This document shows positions 49,755 through 61,257 of a DNA stretch of 64,000 nucleotides, piece after piece. This DNA is from Psoroptes ovis (taxonomy: Eukaryota > Arthropoda > Arachnida > Sarcoptiformes > Psoroptidae). Numbering within the stretch: the first letter of the stretch is position 1; every line of letters starts with the position of its first letter. The DNA lies in assembly GCA_002943765.1 (NCBI GenBank), contig PQWQ01000003.1:3471501-3535500 (forward strand). The letters run 5' to 3'. The position numbers and the translations under genes were made by a program. The notes under the pieces were generated by a model that saw only the letters and a list, made by a program, of their open reading frames with translations, did no database searches and was not told the origin of the DNA.

Positions 49755-52700
49755 TCAAAAATTTGTAAAATGAATTCAATCCAATCAACATTCTTAGCAA
49801 ATTGTATCTGCTGCCACATTATTTAATTTTTGATTAAAATTATTTACACTCTAAAATCCTTTTTTTCTACATTATAAACCCTTTATCATGTTAGATATTG
49901 TCATTATAATTATTATTATTATTATTATTATGATTTATATACAATATTTACATATTTACATTGATTCTTATACACGACTTTTTTCAATTTCAATTTGATA
50001 ATGTCCAATCTTCTATTGAATCGTTTTTTGATTATTGTGTACAGAAAAAAAATTGTTTTTCAATTCTTTCCTCGTAAATTATAAACCTCATATCAATTAA
50101 ATCAATAATTCGAATGATTATCATGAAACTAAATTATACAAACACACAGACAGACAATAAACAAGTCTGTCTATGTGTAAAATGTGAAAAATTCAATTTT
50201 TTTCCATTTAAAATTTACTTTTTTTTGTAATTTATCCATTTTATATACACTTTATTATTGATTATTTATTAATTAATGTTTTAATCATTAAAACATACGT
50301 TGGTGTTCAAAAAAAAAACAAATCAAATAAATAAATTAAATTGAATAAAATAAATTAATTAATCAATCAATCTAGGTGTTTTAATGTTTTTATTTTGAAT
50401 TTTAAATTTTTAAAATTTGTTAAATGATCACTTATTAACCCTTTTCACAATTGTGACAGCCAAAACATTTTCAAAGCTTTTTCGATTCGAAATTGATTGC
50501 TTACAATCACCATTTATTATTTACGATCGATGACACCTGTTGGACAACATGAAACTGTACAACTTTGCCAAGACAACCCGATCTAAAGGTGAATTGTTCC
50601 TGTTTTTTCACCTGAACCCAGCCAAAAAATGGAAAATAAATGAAAATTATCATCCACCATAATTCATTTGGGTGTAGCAGGTAAAAAAAAAATAAAAGAA
50701 GATGAAGCAGACACATTTAAATGACGCTTCCATTTTACCAGCATAAATTTGATTTTACATAGATTTAACGATTAAGAGATATTCAATGATAATGGTGATG
50801 ATGACGATGATAACAACCATCTTTGACATCAACATCTTTGATCACCACTACCATCATCATCATCATCATCAACCGGAAATTTTCAATTTTTCAAAATGTT
50901 TTTTCGATCCTCTTTTCATTTCTCCGTGTGTTGATTTCGGATCATCAATTTTTCATTTTTTCGAATTATCATTGATGAGGATGATGCTCGTTTGATGCCC
51001 CGAACATTTGTTCAATTAATGATCCAAAACAGCGAAAACATAAAAAATCGTTTCAATGATATTCAAAGACTTCGGGACAAGAAAAATAAAGGAAAAACAA
51101 TTTTCTACTGATCGAATTGATCATCTGCATCATCATCCGAAGAAGATGAAGATTGAAAATTTGCTCAGCTCAATTTGTTCAGGTCGATATCGATATGTTT
51201 TAATTGATAAAATACGTGATTCATTTTTTTCTTTAGTAATTTCCATGTTTTCATTTTTCAAAATTTGTTTTCGAAACTTGCGGTTTACATATTCAGATAC
51301 GCAATATATAAATACGTACAAAACACGCACAAACGTTCAAACATTTATATTTTTAGACAAATAAAATGTTGGGTTTTGGCTGAAATCGTATTTCGAAAAT
51401 CCATGAAAAATTAGCATCAACGGTCCATCTTCGAAAGCTTCATTTCTCTGATCAATAATCAATCAATTTTGTTTTTGGGTAAAATTTTTGAATTTTTACA
51501 AATTTTTCCAAATTTCGAAAATCTTATTTTCCATTGAATTGATTGATTATTGATTTTACTTTCTCATAGTTTGTGTTAGTTTCAACAACAACAACTAAAT
51601 TTTCCTCGAATAAATAAATACATTGAAAATAAATCATTTATCGATTCACATTTTGATTTGGATGATGATGGCGATTTGAATCATCATCATCATAATCATT
51701 GAATGTATCATTATTAAATGTATCATCGATGATTTCGATGGAGATGGTAAAAGACATTTAAGCTCATTCGTACTCACACACAGACACATTTACATAATTT
51801 AATCTACTATGTGTTTATGTGTGTACTAAGTATAAGTGTCTGATTATGTGTTCATAAATTGTTTTGAATTTTGAAATTAAAAGTAATTTAAATTTTTCGA
51901 TCCTTGTCTTTCGATGGTATTTATTTCGTTTGTTCGCTTGTTCGATCCCGAAGAAGAAGACGAAGAAATTATCAAACTATTGATATTATTACATTGATTA
52001 ATACCGGAAAAATTTAATTAAATTTTTTTCAGATGTTCCCAAGCATCTTCGGATCGTATTTAATGGAAATCTTAAACGATCTAATGTATTCGAAATAGTA
52101 AATTTAAACTTGTTTTTCCCCCCCCAAAAATTTTTTTGATTTATGAGTCGATTGATTTTTAGCGATAATTTTTTCCAATCAAGTAAATGATAACTAACAC
52201 ATTTGCTCATGTTGATTGATCTGCATTGATTGTTTGATTCGTTTTTCGGTGTTTTGTAATTGAATTACGAACGGGAGATTTTTCGCTTTTTTCGGTCGTT
52301 ATTTCTTCGATCGGCAGTTTTTACCAGCTAAAATTACCCGAACAAACTTCATCATCATGATCATCACTGCCTGCACTGATGATGATGATTTGTCACCATT
52401 TGTCACCCGAAAAAGAGGGATAATTTATGTTTATCATTGTTAAAGTGATTAAAGCTATTTCAAACCATTCATCGATTTCAAGGTTTTTGCCAAATGTTTG
52501 AATGATCATAGAAAACGAGGTGTAAAAATGAATGAATGAATAAATGAATAATTCATTGAAATCAATCAAAAGATAAATCAATGCATCTATTTTTTATTAA
52601 TATTTGACCAATCAATTGATCGATTTCAATTGATTGTGATTTGAATAATTGATTTATTGATTTGAAATCAACGATAATCCGATAATACTCTTATACACTT

Positions 52701-53562
52701 GAGTACAATCGTACCACTTGAATGGCTACTTGCTTAATATTGCCATTATTATCGCCATCATCATCGTCATCAACATCAACATTAGACTTTATAATGATAA
52801 TCAATTATGATTATGATGATGATCATTATGTAGACGGCAACAATCTGGCTTATTATGGCAAAAAAACTGTGATTTTTCCATTTTCTGAAAGCCTAAATAT
52901 CTTAAAATGGTCTAAAAATTATCATTTTTGAATCCAGATTAAAAATGGAATAAAACCTAAATAATCAATTGAAAATTCTGATTATTTTTTTGGGCCATTA
53001 AAAATTTAATGAATTGATAATTATTATCCATCAAAGCTAAATGAAGATGATCCTTACCAAGACTATTTTCAAGCAAAAATTAATAGAAAAAATCTTGACC
53101 AAATCTATTATTGGAATGACCGATTCAGAATACAATCAATGGATGAATGAACCATAAAATAAAACCATGAAACAAGTTGAATGTACTTGTCCCAAAAAAA
53201 AATTGACCAAATCCATTGTCATCATTATTTATTATTGTATTCTTGTTTGTCATTACAATGAAATGATACAACCGAAAAAAAATCATTTCAAACGAAAGGA
53301 TTGATTTCGTTTCTTTATTTGACAACAATTTAAATTGAAAATGAAAATGACCAATGAATATGCTTTTAAATATGGTTTGTCACCATCATTTTTCAAATAA
53401 AAAAAAACCTTCATTATTCAAATGATATTGTCATTCATTTCAATTTCAATTTATACATTCATTCATTCATTGATTGCTACTATTATTGCTTCATTGAAAA
53501 AAAATGGTTTAAATAATAATAATGTAGATAATAATGGTTTGAATATTCAAAGATTCATTTTA

Positions 53563-53642
53563 TTAGGTTGTCCGATAAGTTCTTGCCGATTTTCTCATCA
53601 TTCCCTACGATATAATAGGCAAAATCTTTTCGGACAACCTAA
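53563..53642. mobile_element. 80-bp mariner-type MITE (non-autonomous)
   Basis: The two ends are inverted repeats: both start TTAGGTTGTCCGA when read inward and agree at 25 of the first 29 positions, leaving only ~22 bp between them. The element is flanked by TA on each side (53561-53562 and 53643-53644), the expected Tc1/mariner target duplication. TTAGGTTG-type termini followed by AAGTTCTTGCCG are typical of mariner-family inverted repeats. No transposase is present, so this is a miniature deletion derivative mobilised in trans. Confidence 0.82.
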
Positions 53643-53688
53643 TAAATATTCATTTTCAATGAATAAAAATAAATTCATTTTTCATGTA

Positions 53689-53718
53689 TTTGTTAGATCA
53701 TGTAAATGATCTAACAAA
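53689..53718. repeat. Perfect 13-bp stem hairpin, 4-nt loop
   Basis: TTTGTTAGATCAT, loop GTAA, then ATGATCTAACAAA. The arms are perfectly complementary. It lies 46 bp past the mariner-type MITE and is followed by an A run. It could be the fused ends of another tiny inverted-repeat element or a structured RNA; function is unknown. Confidence 0.7.
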
Positions 53719-56700
53719 AAAAAAAACTGATACTTCCAGTTGAATTATTTCAATAAATTTCAATTCACATATGGCCAAAACGTGATCATGTATCTCTATT
53801 ATTATTTTCATTATTATTAGTATCAGTATTATTGATTAATTTTGATGATAATGCCAATAATATTGATAATAATAATAATAATATTAACATCCTAACATAC
53901 ATACAAATATATTTATTCAAGTAATGTATTATTATTATTATTAGTTCATTACTGATCATGTTCATTATTCATATATTCATTTATTTATTTATTATTTGAT
54001 CTTATCAATATCCGAGCTGTCCTATCTTGTCCAGTCTATCTTCAAATGTATACATTTAAATCAATAAATACAAATATTTTCAAAATTCAGAAATGAACAG
54101 AAATACATTTCAATACAATATTTACACATTGAATTGGAAAATTTCTTGATTGATCAATTTTAATTTATTACATGCGCAACATCTTTGTGTGCCAACATTT
54201 TTATAAAGCTTGCTCAATCAGCGAGAAATGTTTTCGCAAAATTACAAAGCAAAGCTGCAAATGTAAATTTGTATCGGATGCTCATCAATCCCTTGATAAT
54301 TTGGTTCATTTTTGGAATTAAATCCATTTGACTGATGGCTACACTGATTGATTGATTGATCGATTTCTATCGCATCAATTTTGTTTCATCTTCTTGTTGT
54401 CTCCACTAATTTGAATTATTTATCATTGTTTTACTTTCATTGTCGGAAATGTGTGTTGTAACATTTGTTATTGTTTACTATTATTATCATCATCATCATC
54501 AGTTAGCTTGTCACTTGTGATTATTATTATTATTACTATTATTGGTGCATTCATTTCCATTTTTTTAGGTTAAAATTAATGATTAGTGTTTTTTGAAAAA
54601 AAAGCAAAAACACTTGTCATTATCTGTTACATTTCGAATAATGAATCTCACACACACACAGATATTCATTATTTTGTATTTGTATTCATATTATTGAAAA
54701 AAAATGAGCGGAATTGAAATGAAAATCAATCTTTTTTTTTCGAAAAAAAAAAACGAATTGAAATGATATCATTTCTATGATAATGGAATGAAGCAGAAAT
54801 GACAAGTAAATAAATAAACAAAACAAAACAAAAAAAATGAAATTTTCAGTTAAATTTGTTACCTGTTGAATCAATTGGTTGTTATTTGTTATTTTAAGCT
54901 ATTTTAGACATTTTCCTATTACAAAATTTAAATGCACCCATTTTGAAAGTGTTTCTGGCAGCGTAAAGCGTAATTAAGCGTACATTTTCACTCGTTTTTC
55001 TGCACAGAGATTGAAGTAATCGGTTATTTTTTTTAACGTCCTCTGATATCGTTGATTATTTCAATTTAGTCTCCTATCTTTTGTTTGTTTGTTTGCCTTG
55101 TTGATAACAATTATATACAAAGACATATATGATCGTATTCTCACTGTGTGAAAGCAAAAAAAAAATGTCTGTCAATGTCTAAATGTGAATCAAAAATGGT
55201 TTCATCATCATCATGATGATCATTTTTTAAATGTAATTATTTACATGTCATTATGTTCGCATACGCACACAAATACGCACATATAATTGTCATTATCTTT
55301 ATAATTTCATGTCAACTTTATTTTCGTAAATCTTGTTGTTGTTACTGTTTGTTCAATCATTGTTATTTTTATATTTTTCCAAATTGTTCGAAAATTTTGA
55401 TCATTAATCTTAGGGAATTTATTGTATAAATTCGTATCGTCGCTCATTTAATTTTGTCTTTTCGTGAAAATCAATTTGATTAAACATAATGATATAAAGA
55501 TTAAAAATGATTATTAAAAGGACGAACTTGAACAGAAAAAATGTAAATGCATAATGAAATTACATTTTCATTTGAAATTTCTCATAATCTTCCCTTTTGG
55601 GTGAAATTTCTTTAAATCCAAAATCTCGATAAAAAATTCATAAACCACCTGTTGCTTTGACCAGAAAATAATTTTAATTTGCAGTATATGAGTATTTGAA
55701 TCGAAGCGAATGAAACACTTTTTCTTCCTTGGATTAATAAATAATTATAATCAAATGTAAAGGGTTAAAATTTTTTATTTTTTGCTTTTTGAAACGATTT
55801 CTGGGTGAAAAAATTTAAATTTAAAGTTATTTTTTGCATTTAAAAAAACGAAAAAGGATTGGCTATGGTGAAAGTAGTATATATGGTTTATATTTAGATA
55901 AAGATCTTTATTTTATTTTCGTTTTTTGTTTAATGTTGATGATACACAAGGATTTCCAGGTGCACAAATTTTCACAGAAAAAACAATTTATTGCAATTTA
56001 TTCAAAAAGATAATTTTTTCAAGTGACATTTTAATTACAAATTTTTATCTTTATTTTGTTTGTTTTGAGATGCAACATTACTTCCCTATTGGTGATATCA
56101 AAATGATAATAACATTAATAATAATGGTGATAGAAAGTGACACACGCAAAGGTGGAATCTTATTACTTTCGATAAAATTTTGATCGATACATATTTTTTT
56201 TTCTGGATGAACATCTTAATAATAATTCATCAATCACACTGAAATAGTGACGTGAATAGATCTTCCAAAAGACTTTTCAAAGACTTTCGTGGATTGATTT
56301 GTTTGTATTTGTTTATGTTTTACCTACTATACATGACAATATATCATGGTAATCTGAATAAAGCAAAATGAATGAATAATAATGATTATGATGGATGAAT
56401 TAAGATGCTTGGAGTTGGAATTCATATCAATAAACATCTTTATTGATACACACGTAATTTAATAAAAATACAAAAATGAGATACAAAGTCAATGAGAAAA
56501 TTGAAATTAAAATTTCAAATGAATGAAATTCAACTTTTACGTTTCTATTCAATGAGTGTATGTCTGCGTGCGCGTGTTTTTTCAATTTGAATTGATTCGA
56601 ATTGATTTCAATTCAATTCAATTTATGCTCATATTTTCCGCATCATCTAATCTTTATTTGAATTATTATTATTGAAATACATGCAAATATAAATTTAGTA

Positions 56701-57263
56701 ATCATTTCATTTTTGTAGCTGATCGAATCGAAAAAAAAACGATCAATCACAATAACATTGTATTATTCAATTGAATATTCAGATTCATTGAATGTATTTC
56801 TTTTGAAATGGATGCTTTATTGAAATGGATGTTTTCTTTAGGCAAAATAATATCTCGAGACGACAATGAACAATTGGTAAACAACATCTGTTGAAGCTTG
56901 CAGATGATTGAGAAGAAGATATTATAAATAAACAAATAGATACTGTAAATAGATACTATGGCATCTGCTATCATCATCATCATTATTTAATCAATGATAT
57001 TTCTATTATTATCATTGGATTAAACATATTTATTTATGTTAGGAGTAAATCAATCAATTTGATTGAATAAAATCAAATCAATTCGATTATTTTGATTGAA
57101 ATTGAAACCAAAAATTGTTATTTATTTATTTATTCAGAATGATCAATCTAAATTTATAATTTTGATTTGATTATTTCCGACATTTTGTTGTTGTTTTACG
57201 TTTTTTTTTCAAAAATTTAAATCAACATGTTTTCACTGCCGTAGGCTTCATTTCATGTTTATT

Positions 57264-57420
57264 GCTTTAGCGCGCACCGCGCGAAATTTTCCATGATGCG
57301 CTTACAGCGTATCTCCACTTGAAATGAATTTTTATTACCTAATCAAATTTTCAAATTTCATCACGTGTGATCAAAAGTCTGTCGCCCACCAGTGACCACC
57401 GGGGCAGCCAACTTATTAAA
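57264..57420. promoter_or_regulatory. GC-rich island with an E2F-like site
   Basis: A GC-rich patch in AT-rich DNA. It holds GCGCGCACCGCGCG, in which GCGCGAAA at about 57280-57287 is the reverse complement of the E2F consensus TTTCGCGC. Further along are ATCACGTGTGAT (an E-box CACGTG), CGCCCACCAGTGACCACC and GGGGCAGCC. CpG is otherwise sparse here. It looks like a promoter or insulator for a gene not recognised in the window. Confidence 0.4.
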
Positions 57421-58982
57421 ATTGAAATTGAAATTGATTGGATTGATTTGATTTAAATTAGATTTTTTAATTAATTTTTCTTTGATTGATAAATCATTTA
57501 AATATAATAATTAAGATAATATTTTCCACCTTTATGGGCAATGAGGTGTTTTCAATCATAAAGTTTTTGAGCCTCCTTCAAACCGCAGATCAAACCAAAT
57601 AATTAGTTTTTATTGTCATTATGACTGATATTATCAAAATGATTCAAAGTTTATCGTCAATTGAACTTTAAAATTTTTAATTTAAAGGCCATTCATTTTT
57701 CAATGAAATCGAGTTTCTGGTGGTGGTAAATTGCCAGCATTCAATTGCAAACGTTTTGAATAATGTTCAAAATCAATCAATGAAAAAAATGAGAGTCGAA
57801 AACATCATTTTCATTTGTTATTTTTCACCAAGTAAATAATACAAATACACGAATAAACACAAAAACAAAATATTTTCATGTAAAAAATAAAAACAAATAA
57901 ACAAATTATTAATTAAATATACACGATATTTTGTGTATTTTCCTTTGTGTGTCTGTGTTCATCAATAATTATTGCTTTGTTTCGTTTATTTTGTTTATTT
58001 CGTTGTTATCATCATTATTATCATCAAAGATCGACGTAATCATGATCAGAGATGGTCGAACAATCAATCATTGATTGAGTATTTTATCTTTTTTGTTGAT
58101 CGTTTCTAAGAAAATCAAAATAATGATTGCCAACAATTCAATCAACCTGAATGTTAAAAATACAAATGTATTGATTAAATCAACATTATTTTTGAGTTTT
58201 TTTTATTGGTTTGACATCCAATTTTCAGTGGTTCTTTGGTTAATTGGTTTCAGGGGCTGTTCATTTTCAATTTTCTTATTATGAATACAACAATTAAATT
58301 GGCATGTTTCAATTTCATGCGAATTTAATCTTGGATTTAACCCGTTCCTTTTTTCTTAAAATCGCTTTGATAAAATCTTGAAAAATATTAAATTATGATC
58401 ATTTTTTTTAATAATAAGTCCAAAAATAAAAAATTTTAATCTTAAAATTTTAATTTTTAATATGTGAATGATTAACCGAGCAAGCATTACTTTCGTATTA
58501 TCATAATTGCACTAATACGATCTAATTCTATTCATATTAATTTTTGTTTTCCAATTTAAATCAGTTGATATAATCAGTGATATAATCAGTCTCACCAATC
58601 ATATTCAAACCATCACCAATCATCGAAATCAATGTTTCAATGTTTTTTTTTTTTATTTTAATATGTTTGAAAAATGAAAATATTAATTTTAATATTTTTC
58701 AATTCATTTCATAGTTGTTTAATGTGTACCATTAAAATTCAAATTTCAAATCATCTCACATTTTCACATAAGATAATATATTAATGTGGAAAGGATTCAC
58801 TTCCTTACCATTTTTATTTCTACTTGTTTATATGTTGTGTGTATTAATTTTTCATTTTTTTTTCATTTAATTTTCGATCAAAATGTGCAATACTTGAATG
58901 TGCAGTAGTTTTTTTTGTATTTTTCAAAATCTCAAAGATAAAATCTATGAGTTTTTGAAAATTATCAAATGTTTCGTTGATT

Positions 58983-59005
58983 TCTTCTTCTTCTTCTTCT
59001 TCTTC
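58983..59005 (+). repeat. (TTC)n microsatellite
   Basis: About seven tandem TTC units in the gene-free right part of the window. Confidence 0.85.
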
Positions 59006-61239
59006 AATGATGATTATGATCCAATGTGGAAGTGAATAATGAATTTTTTTTCATTTAAGAACTAAATTAAAATAAATTGCAATGAAACGTAATTACAAAC
59101 AAATGCATATCATCACATTGATCAAATATCCATAAAGATCGTTTGTGTGTGTGTGTGTCTGTATTTTAATAGTTTTTGCTTGGAAATCTGAGAGAATTCG
59201 CTCATATTTCTTTATGTTTCAATAAGAAAAAAAAACAAATTAAAATATAATTCAATGATTTGAATTCAAATAATAATGACGTAATTGCGTAATTTGAATC
59301 GAATTAAAATTTTGCGATCGAAATTGAATATCAATCAATTAAGATCCATTCAAAAAAAAATTATAGGGAAAAAAACATGTATCGGAAATTGAATTTCCAG
59401 GGGAATGAAAAAACTGATTTTCCTTGATTTCTAAGATATGAAAACCACTTTTGATTTCAAAGATTTTATTCTTCTTCATTCATTATTCCAAGCCAGTATT
59501 TTGATGATCAATTATTACTGCGACTAAAAGGACCATCCCAAAACCAGCAAAACCAATATTAAATTCATTACACACAAACACAATCATCAATTTTTTTATT
59601 TCATTTCTTAAAAAATCTATTTTAAGGTCTTTTTTGAATGTATGCGTGTGTGTTTTGATCTGTGTTTATTTGTGTGTATGTGTGTATTTGTTTATCAGCA
59701 TTATACCTTGATGTAATCTCATGTATATAATTTAAGTTTAAAAAGTAAATAGACATTATATTATCAAATGGGGAAAAGATAAGAGATATGAAAAAAAAAA
59801 ATTAATTCATCATTTCATATTTTCATTTCAAGCAAAAAAAAAATGAGAATTTCATTGAAAAATTTCAATTGAATTTCGCCTTCAAATATTTGAAAGCTAA
59901 TGTACCATTTGTAGCATCATTTAGTTGTTTTATATTATCATCATCATCATCATTATATAAAACCATAGAAGGTAAATGAAAATGAAAATAATGAAATCAA
60001 ATAACTGAAATAAACAATTGAAATTCAATGAATGAATGAATGAATGAATGAAGATACAAGAAATGAATGTATTTTAATGGATTTAAAATGGATTGTCGAT
60101 GGTGGTCGATGATGATGATGGTGGTGGTGGTGTTGGTCGTAAGTCCTGGTGATGTTGGTGTTGGTGTTTAATGTTATTGGAACGATAACTCATTTAGCTA
60201 TTTATTCATTTATCTATAAATATTAATATTTACATTTATTTCAAAGAAAAAATAATAATCATAATAAATTTTAATCGTTTGTGTTGTGAGTTGATGTTGT
60301 TGTTGTTGTTGTTGTTCAATTTTGAAAAATATATGTTTGTATTGTATTATTCATTGAAGAATAATGTATTCAGACTAATTGTTGTTGTTTGATATTTATT
60401 ATTATTCATTGTTGTATCGCATATTTACTGTTGTTGTTAGTATTTAATTGAATCAGAAATGGATGATTTAAAAATAAAATCATAAAGTCCATGAATGAAT
60501 AAGTAAATGAAATGAATCGAATGAATGGAAACAAGTGTAACATGATTATTTTGATCTATTTTTTTTTCTTAACGATATTTCGAGTTAATAACACATGCAA
60601 CAACAGCAACACCTGATGGTGTTCAAAAAACGAGCCCTAAATTTGACAAAATTAACACTTTTGAGCTTCATATAAACAGTTGCTGGGTAAATTATGTTTG
60701 AAAATGTGTGTTTTTCTGCGATCTCAAAAGATTGAATCATTTTTATTGATTGATCTATTGATTGAAATATCCAAACAATCAAATCCAGACGAAATGGATT
60801 GCGGCATTGCATTGCAAATCAATGGATTTTGAGTTGATTATGTTGCCGATTTCAACAATAATAAAACTAATTGAATGATCATAATTGAATCATTGGTCTA
60901 TTACTGCTGTTGGATGTTTGAATTTGTTCCCTAATTGAAACGTATAATCGTATAATTATCATTATGATTATCATTATTAAACAGTACATTGAAATTAATA
61001 ATTTTTTCCACATGTATTTGGGAGATGCGATACTATTGGTCAGTAAATACATGTAAATTTTCCACAATGAATATAAATTCAATAAGAGAAATAAAGGTTT
61101 ATGGATTTGCGATTGAAATTGTCCCTAATGATGTGCAAATAACTGATTATGAAATATGCTACGAAAAATCAGCTGATTTTCAGCAATTTTAACCCGTTTA
61201 AATCATATTAAATTAGGAAAATTAAGCAAATTGAGCATA

Positions 61240-61257
61240 TCACACACACACACACAT
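61240..61257 (+). repeat. CA microsatellite
   Basis: CA dinucleotide run followed by an interrupted continuation (CATACACGCACACACA). Confidence 0.85.

Noticed and set aside
50517..50610. Short open block (MKLYNFAKTTRSK) followed by a GTGAAT donor-like site
   Set aside because: Only 13 codons from ATG, no acceptor exon with a recognisable continuation found.
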